Positions 24,151 through 36,300 of a stretch of 64,000 nt of DNA are shown here, piece by piece. The DNA is from Halichoerus grypus (lineage: Eukaryota; Chordata; Mammalia; Carnivora; Phocidae). Each line of letters begins with the position of its first letter. The stretch's first letter is position 1. A program made the translations under genes and the position numbers. Below the pieces are notes generated by a model that saw only the letters and a list, made by a program, of their open reading frames with translations, was not told the DNA's origin and searched no databases. The DNA lies in assembly GCF_964656455.1 (NCBI RefSeq), contig NC_135726.1, positions 4,412,001-4,476,000 of the forward strand, given 5' to 3'.

Positions 24151-25419
24151 GGAATTTTAGGCCCTAGTCCACAGGTGATTGCAGGAAATCTGTTTTGGCC
24201 TACTCACCTCTTCCCAGGTGAAAGCATGAGGACGCCTTTCCTGGGATTCTAAGATAGGATTTGTCCTACACTGTCTTCACCTGAAGGGCTCCACCTGCCT
24301 TCTTTTTAGACTACCTTGCTGATCTCTGTGTGAATGTTCTAGAAAAGACTTGGGGTGGGGGAGTTCGTTCACCCTGGCAGCTCAGATGGAAAATGGCCCC
24401 AGGAAAGACTGTAGCTAAGTCAGTCAACCCAAAGAACAGGGTTTGCTCTTTTGGAAGAGCCTTCTCAGTGGGTGAGGCCCCTGGCCAGCCCCTGCCGTCA
24501 GCCAAGTGCCCCCAGGGTCCAGCCACTTTTCAGGGGCCTTGCATGAGGGCCTTTGTATCCAGCAGGCAGGGCTGGAGAAGCCCCCGGGCTTGCCTGCTGT
24601 TTCCCAGCAACCCATCCCCTCCTCGAGGCCCTGCTCCGAGGCCCTGTTTGCTGTCAGAAGGGACTCAGCCCTCTCAGAGCCCGGGCCACCCCTGCCCCCT
24701 TGGCGGTGGACCAGTGCCCAGGCAGCCACGGAAGTGGCCGCAGCCTCTGTTGCCTCTTCAATATGGCAAGAGAGAAAACTCCAGACTGTGGATTCAGAGA
24801 AACGGAGCTGGCCTCCTCTAGTTCTGGAAGAAGAAAAATGGGAGGTGGGGCTCCTGATAGGCCCGTTCCAAGCCGCGAGGCCTTGGGCGAATTGCTTCAG
24901 CCTGTGGACGGAGAGCAAACCTCCCAAGCTCGGCAGAGGCTCCGGGGTCATCTTCCTGGTGGCGCTGCGGCTAGTTACGCAAGCTGTCACCTCGGGGGAG
25001 GCGGGCCTCCCTGTACTGCTGGTCTCTTCGTGTGTCCGGTAAGTGCAGCATTATTGCAAATAGAGAGTGTTTAAAAATGATTTTTAAATAAGAAAAACAG
25101 GTAGACAACCTTAGTATAAGGTATAATCTGACTCTGACAATTAATGGGGAGAAAAAAAAGAACAAATGTGTTCTTTCCTTTCTACAATCTTTTCCAGAAA
25201 AGCTTCCTGTAATTTGTACTTCCTAGGAGAACAACAATAAGCATGGAATATCTCTCTGCCCTGAATGACCGTAGGCAGGAGAATGTCATAATCAGTCAAA
25301 TGTTTTATTCAAATCTCAGTACCTGTATGTGTTCATATAACTACACAAATTACAGGCTTAGTCTCTTTGATAAGGAAAAAGAAAAAAATCCCTACCTCGC
25401 AAAGACTAGGATCCGATTA

Positions 25420-25800
25420 CTTGGGTCTGCATCCTTCCCCTGCCATTTACCAAGCTGTGTGACACTTGCTAGGTGACTTTATTGCTCTGTGCCTCAGTTT
25501 TCCTAATCTGTAAAATGGGTGTTGATAGTGTCTTCCTCGTGGCTTGGGAGAGTTCAGATGAGTTGCTTGTGTGTGTAGAGGGCTCCCAGAGGCGCCTGCA
25601 TCCAGTAAGTGCTCAGAAGGAGCTGGCTTCTGTGGTAAGGTTGCCGTGAGGAGTAATGTTATAACGTAGGGCAAGGGCTAGGAGCAGAAGGAGTTCCTCC
25701 TGAGGATTAATTGCCCACCTATCACTGCCTGGCTGTGTACGACCTTGGACAAGTCACAAGACATTCTGCGATCTGCTGTCCTCCTTTGTAAACTGAGGTC
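25420..25800 (+). mobile_element. Two MIR relics
   Basis: The first (25420-25645) has GTGCCTCAGTTTTCCTAATC and TGTAAAATGGG. The second (25700-25800) has CTGGCTGTGTACGACCTTGG and TTTGTAAACTGAG. Confidence 0.75.
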
Positions 25801-26199
25801 TCTGGTGTGGACATCTAGGAGACTGTCTGCCCGCCCCTGACGTGTGCGTTTTCCTGGGACCCCCTCCTGGTGCACCATCCCACTGCTCCACTCATTGCTA
25901 TTGCTAATGGCAGAGCTGCCAGTTCTTTCTTCAGCCTTCCCTTGGCCTCGGTTGATGGGCCCAGAAATGGGTGCCTTCCCCAGGGTGCCAGAGGGGTGGC
26001 AGGCTGGGGGCTGGGGGGGGCAGGGTGTGCAGGATGGAGTCTGGAGCTGCCGGGGCCACATCTCACATCATGGGGAAGACAGTCACTCTACTCAGAGAAG
26101 ACAGAGAGAACTGGGAGACTCTATGCCTGGGTCCTGCCGCCCCTCAAGCCCAGGTGAGGCCCTGTCTTCCCAAGGGGGGCCGTCAGATCTTCCTTAGAG

Positions 26200-26410
26200 G
26201 CAATAATAGTAACAACAATAGCAGGGAGCACTACACATACGTACTGCGAGCCAGGCGCTGAAAGCCGCGTAGGTACTAACGCTTTTACCCCTCCTAGCAG
26301 TATCAAGAGGTAACTTCACCCCCCTTTTACAGATGGGGAAACTGAGGCACAGCGAATGACCTGGGCAGGGTCATGCAGCCAGCAAGTGTCAGAGCCGTCA
26401 CGTACCATTC
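26200..26410 (-). mobile_element. MIR relic, reversed
   Basis: The text TTTTACAGATGGGGAAACTG followed by AGGCACAG is the reversed MIR core. Confidence 0.8.
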
Positions 26411-29074
26411 TTATGCATACCTCACAAAGGAAATAAAAGTGAAATGGATGGAATAAGGTATTTCCTAGGAGGTCATCACGTATGGATCCAACTCTTCCGA
26501 ATCCAATCGCTCTTCCACTCCGGGTTGCCAGCGTCCGAGTCCTTCTGCCAGTACGGTCCTGTGCAACCCCGAGAGTGCTGGTGACACGGAATTTCCCAGA
26601 AGGCCGTTCCTCCGTTGTTCCTGGAAGTTTCCACCAAGCTTGCTTATGTCTCACCTGTTTCGACATACTCGTGTGTGGGCAATGACGCCCGCTGCCTGGA
26701 GGCCACGACTATGACACACCCCAACTTCAGGGACATGGAAAGGTGGAAAAAGAGGGCATCTTGGATTCACCAGGCAAGTGTGCTTAATGCTTGGTAAATA
26801 TTTCTTGCCAGAATGGATGTGTGAATGAGGGAATGAAGGAGGGACGAGGCAGTGGGGAAGTTGGTGAGTTTCCCTGCACCGGAGGGGCAGCGCGCCGGTG
26901 CAATTTACAGATGGAGGAAGTGCCGGGCACACACAGGTCTCTGCTGGTTGTACCCGTTTGCTTCCACTGTATGCAGCCGGCATGGAGTGGACAGTCCCTC
27001 AGTGCTGTGCCCTCAGTCCTGAGCAGTCTGGCTGTTCAGTGGACCCCCCACCCCCAGAGGCTTCAGCCAACCTCAGGCCCAGCTCCCTTCCAGCCCAGTG
27101 AGATCAACCCTCCAGGAACCGGGGGGCTACTGGGGATTTCACGGGTGACCCAAGCTGCGACCCCTGTAATCATGGGCATAAATCTCACAAGGTGGCTCGT
27201 GCCTGGCATGGACAGACATGATCCTCACTCCCCAAAATGGAAACCAGATCTGTCTCTTGTCGGGCTTGACATTCTTGGAGAAAGTCGTCTTTCTAGTCCT
27301 TCTGTGGGAAGGTCACAACCTCCACCCCCCCACCCCCCGTATGGTGTAACAAAGGCACACTTTATACAGCTTGTGTATGAATCGCTGGACTCTTTCTCTT
27401 TCACGTTCCACACACAAAAACAAAACAAACCAAAACAAAAACCAAAGTAGTCCTTCAGCAACCTGGATGCACTGAGACCCGTCCGTCACCTGTCTCCACT
27501 TTAAAGTGGGCTTGGAGTGTTTTCTAAGAGAGTGTGGATTTTATGGGAGAAAGGGTGCGTCCGTGGTCGGGGAGGTGCAGGGGCCCGGGGTGGGGAGTGG
27601 GAACTGCTTGTTTTTTGAAATATGGGAACGTGGATGTTGTCTTCACATAAGCCCACTTTGGAATTTGGAAGGTCAAGCCCTCCACAGGACTGATCAGTAC
27701 CAATCACCTCGGGCTCTTGTGAGAGGGATGAGTTATTGGTAAATGGAGCCATTTCTCTCCATGAGCCTGCATCGTACAACTGCTGTTGAGATGTGTGTAA
27801 CGATGCTCCAGGCCTCTGCCCACAGCCCCATGGGCTCACCTCCCTGGCAGAGGTGGGCTGCCCCTGCAAGTGGCCACCCCTCCCCTAGGGGCAGCCCTTA
27901 CCTTGTCACTGAAGGGCGCCAGAGCCCCACAGAGACTTGGCTCCCATGCCCCCCAGGGGGGCCACTTCCACAGTGTGACTCAGGGCTGCCTACACTATTT
28001 GCAAAACGAACACGTGGGCCCCTTGGTGGACAATTGCTAAGATTTTCATTAAAGCTAAGTGTGGGCCCCTCTGAGCAACTGCCCCTGGAGCCCGCCCTGG
28101 GGGATCTCACCAAAGTCACCCTCTGTGGAACATTGACGTTTCACCTTGTCTGACCTCCTCCTCCTCCTCCCCACCCCAACCTCTCCTCCCCACTTCCCTA
28201 CCTTTCCCCCAGGAAAGTTAGGAACTTTCCTAACAAATCACTTTCAACAAATCCTCCTCCCAGGTCTGCCTCAGAGGGATCCGACCCAGAGCAGTGCACA
28301 CGTGGCCGAATATTCCACGGTCCCAGAAGCAGAGCTGAGCTGACACCTTGTCCCAGTATCCTCAACACCCACCCGCCCCGGGCTCAAGGGCTTCAGCACA
28401 TGCAATTTAAGATCAGTGGGGGTTAAAACTATGACTCCCACCTGAGTGGCTAAGTTCATTTCCATTTTGTAAGGAGCAATTTATTTTGAGAACGTCTGGG
28501 ATAGGTACACGGCTCCCAGAGACAAATCTGGAAGAAATGTGTAGTAAACAAGAGGTTGAACTCTCTCTGAGAAAGGGGCTTCGTACAGCTCACCAAGGCA
28601 GTGACCTCCTCCCAAGGTGGGGTCTGTGGGGCCGTCAGGTCAAGTGGGACTGGTCGGTGTGCTGTACCTTCAGGACGATAAGACGGGGACCCGGGGGTGG
28701 CAAGGGGCTCCCACAAAGTCACCCAGCCAGTTGCGTCATGCTGGCATTGAGAGCCAGCTGTCTTGCCTCTAAGTAGTTTTGGGGTCATGCTCTGTCAAGC
28801 TGGGCATGACCTCCGGGGGTCAAATCCTGTTTTATCCAACTGTTTCCAAGACTTAGCAGAAAACTGGAGGCATGTTCTCACCATTGGCTGGAAGAGAAGC
28901 AGAGAAGGAAGGAACGTGAGCCGCTGCTGGGGCAGAACATGAGGTCACAGTCCGCGTCGTCTTCTTCCTTGTCACCCCCCACATACACCAGTAAGATTTC
29001 AGTTTCCCTACGACTGAATTCTTAACTTACTTTCAGTCTCTCTGGCTGTCCTCTTGTTTAGTTACTAACACATC

Positions 29075-29170
29075 CCTCCCCATCATTCCCATTTTATAGA
29101 TAAGAAAACTGGGACTTGAAGAGTTGAAGTCATTTGCCTAAGGTCACATGTGGTGGGTCAAGAATTTAAG
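29075..29170 (-). mobile_element. MIR relic, reversed
   Basis: The text ATTTTATAGATAAGAAAACT, then CCTAAGGTCACATGTGGTGG. It lies in the 3' flank of WFDC1. Confidence 0.6.
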
Positions 29171-29589
29171 CCCAGTTCGGGCCGGCCGGCTGCTCCCAGA
29201 CACCACCACAAACTGCCTCTCTCGGCCCGCTCTCCCCCGCCGGCCCCCAGCGCTTCCCCGTGGGAGCTCGCTGTCCTCGGTGGGTCAGACCCACTCCAAG
29301 GACCGGTCCTGTCATCAGCAGGTAATAGACACACTGGCACCCATCCCCAAGGACTCAAGACTTTCCCAGAGGGACTTGCACCAGAATATTCTGGAATCTG
29401 AAACCCGATGTTTGCCTTTCAAGGACATTCTGAGGAAATCAGCTGCTTTCAAGGGCCTTTGTTTGCCCTGTGCAGACATCTGACTTTCGCAGGGGCGGGC
29501 GGGGCATTGGGGTTTTACTGGCAGAGATGCTCCCAGTCCTTGGCATCCACAGGCACGCACCTGGCCCCGGAGAGCGTCTGAGAGCAGGG

Positions 29590-29940
29590 CCCATGCCTTC
29601 CCTGGGATCCCCCTCTGGTGCCAGCCTCACCACCATCATTCTGTTCCTACCCCAGCAGCCTCCCGGTGGCTCCTCGAAGCCAAGATCTCTCCTGCCCCGG
29701 GGGCTTTTGCTCTTCCGGCTTCTTCTGCACGGGCACCTGCTCCCCGGGTCTTCCCAAGGCAGCTGCTTCTCCTTGCAGATCTTGGCTCAGATGTGACCTC
29801 TGCACAGCCCCTCCCCAACCTGGCTACTCTTCCTCACGCCCCTGTCCGGTTCCTTGACAACACTTACTGCAGGCTGATTTCCTTGTTGACTTACTTAGCC
29901 TCCCGGAAGGAGGTAAGCCCCTAGAAGCACGAGTTGGTAC
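29590..29940 (+). mobile_element. L2 relic downstream of WFDC1
   Basis: The text CAGATCTTGGCTCAGATGTG followed by ACCTCTGCACAG and CCTTGACAACACTTACTGC resembles the L2 3' region. It may lie within the WFDC1 3' UTR, antisense to the gene. Confidence 0.55.
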
Positions 29941-30295
29941 TTGAGAGGATCGTGTGACAGAGGGAGAGACAGAGGGATGGACTTCAGGGCACAACGGAGG
30001 ACTTATCTGCTCTTCACCGAGGCATTAAGACAAGAATGGAAAGGAAAGTTGCAACCCAGTCTAGTGTTTGGATTTAGGTCCACGTGGTATAGAAACTTCC
30101 ACTTCTGGCTACACACCAAGTTCTCATATTACTTACTTTGATATTGTAAGAGAATTTTAAAATTCTACCCCCAGGTAAAGCCCCAGTCGCCCCTCCCACT
30201 GGTCAAGTTGGTGATTAAAGCTCCCAGGACACCCGGCTGTGCAAACCCTCCCCCTGCCATTGGCCACCACTCCTCCCACTTACCGGCCCGCAGAC

Positions 30296-30354
30296 TTATT
30301 GAAAGTGCCTCTGGGGCCCTTTCCCAGGCTCCGCCACATTCTTGGAATCACCCT
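30296..30354 (-). CDS. WFDC1: WFDC1 last coding exon (stop codon TAA)
   Basis: The coding part of exon 6 completes Glu199 and encodes [18 protein letters not shown] followed by TAA at 30298-30296. The acceptor is CTTTTTGCAG|AG. It matches the human C-terminus [19 protein letters not shown] closely. The exon continues leftward as 3' UTR. I see no AATAAA on the minus strand in the next 1.8 kb (the first is at 28485-28480), only variants such as TATAAA near 29090 and GATAAA near 28830, so the transcript end is undecided. Confidence 0.94.
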
Positions 30355-33300
30355 CTGCAAAAAGACCAGGGCTGTGTGAGGGCAGGCATGTCTTCTGCTG
30401 CTCAACTGCCCCTGGCTCACCAGCCACTGCCCCAAATGACGTCCAAATACCAGGTGCCCTGGCCCTGTCCCCTCTTCTCCCCCAAAGGAGGTCACCCAAT
30501 CCCAACCTGCAGCCTCTCCCCTCTCCTCACCACGGCCACACCTCCTCTCCTGTGCGGTGTGGTCCTGCTGGCGTTTCTGGCCCAATCTACTGCCATCCCC
30601 GCCTTGCTCACTACACACCAGCAGCAGTGAAGGCCAAGTTGCTTCCAACCTCAGGATTTTCACAGTGGCTATTCCTCTGCCAACTATTTCTTATTCTCTA
30701 GGCTGAGCTTAAATGTCCCCTCCTTAGGAAGCCTTCCTTGACATCCAAGTCTTAGGTGTCCTTTTCATAGTGTCCTGTATGTGACCTCAATCACCCTAAT
30801 CCCTATTATTACTAAATAACTCCTTGGAGGCTATTCATGTCTGTTATTTCCTGCTTGATATTAGCTGCAGGAGGGCAGGGATTGGGTCTGCCATGATCAC
30901 AAATGTAGCCCCAACTTCTAGCACAAAATAAAGAGTAATGCTTGATAAATATGTGCTGTAAATTCTTAATAAAGATACGATGGATGGAAGAATGGATGGA
31001 CGGATGGATAGAAGGATGGATGGATGGAGGGATGGATGGAAGGATGGAAAGATGGAAGGAAGAATAGAATATTGGATAGATGGATGAATAGATGGATAGA
31101 TGGAGAGAAGAATGGATGGATGGATGGGAAGATTGATGGAAGAACGGAATATTGGATGGATGGATGATTGAAGGATGGATGGAAGAATGGATAGATGGAA
31201 GACTGGATTGATAGATGGGTGGAAAGATGGATGGAAGAATGGAATATTGGATGAATGGATGGATGGAAGGATGGATAGATGGAAGATTAGAAGGCTGGAT
31301 CGATGGATCAATGAATGACTGGATAGAAGAATAGTGTCAGCCATATTTTCAATCCCCTGAATGAAAGTAGGAAGGACTTAAGCATATCCAGTCCCAAATT
31401 CTAAGATTTAACATAAAGCCATTTTTCTTCCATGAGCCCCTCTTTGGCTCCCACCTCCTCTGCTCACCATCAGGCAACAGGGCTTCTACTTTATTTTCCA
31501 ATCCTAGTTCTCATTTTATCCCCCATGAGACATCCCTAGGCTGCAGCCTAGAATGGCTCCTGCCCATGTCAGATGCCACCTAGAGGGCTGCTCAGGATGG
31601 AGCAGAGGTTTTCACACCAGAAGCATCTTGGCCTCCCGCCACCTCACCCCCAAAGGGCCATCTGATGGCATAAAGGTAACTAGGAAGCGTATGGGCATTT
31701 CCCTTCACAGCAGCTTCAGACTGTAGCTCTCAAAACAGTCATCAACAGGAATCAACAGATCAAACAGAATCAACGGGATTCTATTTTTCTTTTTCACCCA
31801 AGAAATCCTTACTGTTCCTTTTAGCACCCTCTGCAAAGGAAGAGTGGTTTCTTCTCTTACCTGGGTATTCTTTGTAAAATTTGTGTTGGAGGAACCGCCC
31901 ATCTGGAAAACACATGAGAGGATTAAACTCCTTCAGTGAGTTCGTACAGCCAAAACCATTTCATAATAACACCAAGGAATTGTTTGTGTTTTCATTCTCC
32001 CTCCCGCCCAGGTGCGCACGGAGTCTGCAGAGGCTGTGAGACACGTGATGTCACGGCTGATGGGATGCAGAAGCGGGCGTGAGAATCGAACTCTCTTCTC
32101 TTCACGCGCATATTAGAACTGCGAAAATGTAAACCAGTGCCAGTCTTCCATTTTTGTGTGTGTTGGAAAGTATAATTACTTGTAAAAGGAACGTTCTTTC
32201 TGTTTAATGCATAATGAGTTGATCATTGCCATTCTTAAATGAATTAACACATAAATATTTTTAATGCCTCGGCTTTAGTTTCTAATATGGTAATTACCCA
32301 GAGCCACACAAAGGAGAGCTCTCTGGGGTCCTCAATGTTTTTGGAGTGTAAGGGGGTCCTGAGGCCAAAAAGTTTAGGAACCACCGTCTTAACAGATGAA
32401 CCGGAAGCAGAATTTGAACGTATTATTCAGCGAGTGTGATTTCAAGCTTTGTAATTCACATGGGCAACACATGGTACTTTTCTGAGTCTGCTCATAGGAG
32501 TCTTGAATGTCCTTACTGCGTGTGACCAAGTAAGGAGTAACTATCTCCTTGCGCTGCTTCCCTAATCCTCTCTGGGCCTCAGTTTGCCCACCTGGAAATG
32601 GGCATAAAATTAGCACCACGTGGGGTGCCTGGGTGGTTCAGTTGGTTAAGCGCCTGACTCTTGGTTTTGGCTCAGGTCATGATCTCAGGGTCCTGGGATC
32701 GAGCCCCATGTTGTTATCATTGGCTCTGTGCTCAGCAGGGAGTCTGCTTGAGATTCTCTCTCTCCCTCTGCCCCTCCCCCTGCTCGTGCTCTCTCTCAAA
32801 TAAATCTTTAAAAATTAGCACCTCATAAAGTTATTGTGAGGACGAAAATAATTTCATTTAAACCACAGATATGCAAATAATAGGAGGAACTACACGAAAC
32901 TGCCATTTTTGTATGTGAAAAGTGGTCGACTCTTGGGACCTTGAAACATCTGGAATTACTAAGGATTCCCACTGTTGGTTGTCATCGACCCCACGCCGCC
33001 CCCCTCCCCTCGGCCCCCAGCCTATCATGGCGGCGAACGATTTGTGCCTGAGAAGTCTGGCCAGGTCACGCAGAAGTTTCTCTGGGCAACACTGCCAGGG
33101 GTGAGCTCACTCCTTCACCACAGCACGTCAGCCTCGTCAACAAAGCACACTTATGCACCGGAAACTCATAGAAGGTTATAGATCAGTTATGTCTAAATTG
33201 TAAAGATCACATTTGTGCAATAGCTAGACATTTTGTTTCCTTTTGTGTTGTGGTCATCCTAAAAAGGATCAGGGTGTTTGGGGCCAGCACTGACATTTAT

Positions 33301-36300
33301 AGTATGAGGTGACAGAACCCAGCAGAGCCGATCCACACCCTCGGGTTGATAACTTATCAGCAACTCCGGCCACAACTATTTTCTCAAGCAAATGGCTGGG
33401 TTTTTCCAGGCTGGCGTCGATGAAGCATTCCTGTGCCTTCCTTCTCCTCGGGGACCAACGCTGGCGCCACAGGAAGGAGTCAGAGGTCTTTGCGGAGCTG
33501 GTCACCCCCCTCACGCCTCCACGTTTACCAAACACGATCACGGGTCATTTTAACAAAATAGATTTCCCTGCTCAAGGCTGCACGATCCTCTGTCCTTCGC
33601 ATGCAGCATCAGCCATGGCACTCTGTCAGAGGCAAGCCTGCGGGACACGGGACGCTCCGCCTGAGTGACCTCAAACCCACTCAGAGAAATGCACTGACTC
33701 CCCGGACCCTGCTCTCCAAAGAGGCAGATTTACTGCCTGTGTCAATGTTCATCTTCCTCTTGGGAAAGACATGCACCCCGCAAATGCTGGGTTCCAAGCT
33801 GATGGACTGTAAAACCCGAACAATCCCTGGCACCCTCCAAACGCCGGATCTGGGAGGAGACTGGCGTCCTAAGGGGTGGGCATGAGATCCGCAACTTATT
33901 CTCAAATAGTCCCCAAAATAAATATGCAGATTTATACAGAGAGACAGTGGGGACTAGGGAGAGGAAGAGAGAGAATGGTAAAGCAAATGTGACCATATTT
34001 TAATAACTGATAGGTCATCGGGGTGGAGGGTTCAAGGTCCTAATTTTGCCTCTTTTCTGAAGTCTGAAATTACTGATTTTTAAAAATTTTTTTAAAGATT
34101 TTATTTATTTGACAGAGAGAGAGAGCACACAAGCAGGGGGAGAGGCAGAGGCAGAGGGAGGAGCAGGCTCCCTGCAGAGCAGGGATCCCGACACGGGACT
34201 CGATCCCAGGACCCTGGGATCATGATCTGAGCCAAAGGCAGCCGCTTAACCGACTGAGCCACCCAGGCGCCCCTGAAGTCTGAAATTATTTCAAATATGG
34301 AGTTTAAAAAGATAAAACTTAAATAAGAGGCTTCTTTGTGCTTAACCTGGGACGAGTGCCCCTGTTCCTCCCCGAGGCTACCGTTCAAGGGAAGTTGTTG
34401 GAGATCAAGACATGTCCAAACTCCCATATAATTACCAACAATTGTTGCTCCCTGACAGCCCCTGGGAGCAAGGCTAGGAGGAATTTCGCTTACATTTCCA
34501 TCTGGAGGGCTCTGATCATTCCTGGGCGGGGAGGGCAGAACACACACACCCACACGTACCCACAGGCCCTCCAGGCCATGGACAGGCTCAGAACTCCCCC
34601 TCTGCTCCTTGTTAGCTGTGCACGCTATAGGCAAGTTCCTCTTCCCTAAGACAGATGACAGCATGAAGTAGCCTAACTATTATGAGCCCATTTTACAGGT
34701 AAGGAAAATGAAACCCAAAAAGGCTAGGCTATTTGCCATACGCAGCAGTGAGGGGCCAAGGGACCACCAGAGCCCAGGCTGCCTGGCTAGAGAACAGGCT
34801 CTTAACCCCAAACAGCAGGTGGAACGTAGGAGAAACCACCAAGATGCCTACTATGGGCAATTTTTTTGAGAGAGAGAGAAACAGAGCTTGAATGGCAGGA
34901 GAGGGGCAGAGGGAGAGGGAGAGAGAGAACGTTAAGCAGGCTTCATGCCCAGCACAGAGCCTGATGCAGGGCTCGATCTCACCACCCAGAGATCACGACC
35001 TGAGCCTAAATCAAGAGTAGGACGCTTAACCAACTGAGCCACCCAGGTGCCCCCTTTTATGGGCAATTTTTTCAAAGCTCAGCATTCCAGGAACCAGGCT
35101 TCTTGAGATAGTAGTAATGTCTCATATCGTGTTACTTGCAGTGATAATGATGCTAACTGCATGGCACGAAGTGTGTCCTTCCTGAAACACTTCCGGGAAA
35201 TACATTCTCCATTCAGGAAAAGAAATGCTCTGGCAGATCACGTGCCCTGTTGTGTTCTTTGGGCCTCAGTGTTGGCCGAGGGTGCCAGCCCCACTCTCAG
35301 GGCTGAGAGATGCTGAAGGGGGGACTGGGCCCCGAGTCTGGGCTCTCAGAGTCCCATGAGCTCAGCTGTGACAAGGCCAATTCACATGTCCCTGAAATTC
35401 CAGATTCTTCGCTTGCCATGCATTTCTTCCAAGTCCTGTGGACCTTACACCTTGCCTGAGGCTCGGGGGGCTTTAGTTAGGTATCACCAGCAGTCTGTGC
35501 TCTGTGGCCCTGGCTCTCCTTGGGAAAAATCACGCAAACTAAAGCAATGCCATTCACGGCCTTCCCTGATCGATTTGCTGTATACTATTCACCTCCAGGG
35601 ACAAACATGAATTAAGTCACACTGAATGCTCCTGGCAGAGACCCTGGGAAGTCAAGGGTTCTCAGACAATTTAAAAAATAGATATATAGATGGATATAAT
35701 ATATCTGATGTTTACTGAGCACCTATTATTGCTTGGCTCTGCTCTGAGGGCTTTACACGTATGATTTAAATGAATTCCCATAACAGCACACAGTGGCCCC
35801 ATTTCATAGATGAGAATACTGAGGCTCAGAGATTTGAAGCAACTGATCCCAGCTAGGAGGTGGCAGGGCTCGAAGACCTGTGTCCCATGCAGGCGACGAG
35901 GGGAAGGATGGAAGACTCAAAGGGAGAAGCACGGGAGTAGGAGGACAGGAGGAGCTCTTGGCCAGGTTTGGGGGTGCTGGCGGTTGTCTCTGGGACAGGT
36001 GTTCTAGGGAGAGGGGGGCAGGGGCCAGGAGCATGGCTTGGGCGCCCCCACTCACCTGCCTGCCGGCGCTGCTTGACACACTGCCCGCGGTTGGGGATGC
36101 CCTCGGCTACGTCCCCAGGGCTCAGGATGTGACACTCGTAGCCCGAGGGGCAGAGGAGGGGTTCCGCCCCATCCTCTGTGGTGCTGCAGGCCTCGGCTGT
36201 GGGACAGACACGTGAACCAGAGGGTCTGCCTCCCATCTGCACCCCACCTTCCAGGCTGTGTCTCGGGTCTCACTCACAGCGGCGTGTTCATGCACACACA

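Larger units (their letters stand above)
6680..30295. other. Intergenic region between ATP2C2 and WFDC1
   Basis: About 23.6 kb lies between the ATP2C2 promoter and the WFDC1 stop codon; its right end includes the WFDC1 3' UTR of unknown length. No coding exon with family similarity was found on either strand. Recognisable content is transposon relics listed separately (MIR, L2, L1, LTR, SINE). Stretches such as 13270-14300, 20660-21180 and 24300-25060 are GC-rich with several overlapping chance open frames but show no protein family, no signal peptide and no consistent splice sites. Confidence 0.75.
30355..31860 (-). other. WFDC1: WFDC1 intron 5 with tetranucleotide array
   Basis: This 1.5-kb intron starts GTAAGA and ends TTTTTGCAG. 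It is mostly an L2 relic (about 30430-30965) and an imperfect GGAT-type tetranucleotide array (30977-31330). The long minus-strand open frame over the array, rich in HPSILPS, is a by-product of the repeat and not a gene. Confidence 0.85.
31903..36055 (-). other. WFDC1: WFDC1 intron 4 (4.2 kb)
   Basis: The intron starts GTGAGT and ends TTTTCCAG. It holds three carnivore SINEs (32620-32810 plus, 34075-34272 minus, 34868-35055 minus) and MIR relics at 34660-34800 and 35700-35885. The stretch 32820-34060 and the stretch 35080-35700 show no gene and no repeat I can name. Confidence 0.85.

Noticed and set aside
24330..25074. Several overlapping long open frames on both strands
   Set aside because: Frames of similar length occur on both strands at once, which signals GC-rich composition rather than coding. 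No signal peptide, motif or splice pattern supports any of them.
26791..27450. Plus-strand open frame of 219 codons
   Set aside because: The product ends in KQNKPKQKPK made from an A-rich simple stretch, and the rest shows no family.
30977..31330. Possible CRISPR-like repeat array
   Set aside because: The units are 4 bp and run together without spacers, and the genome is mammalian.
30844..31344. Minus-strand open frame of 166 codons rich in HPSILPS
   Set aside because: It is the translation of the GGAT tetranucleotide array in WFDC1 intron 5.
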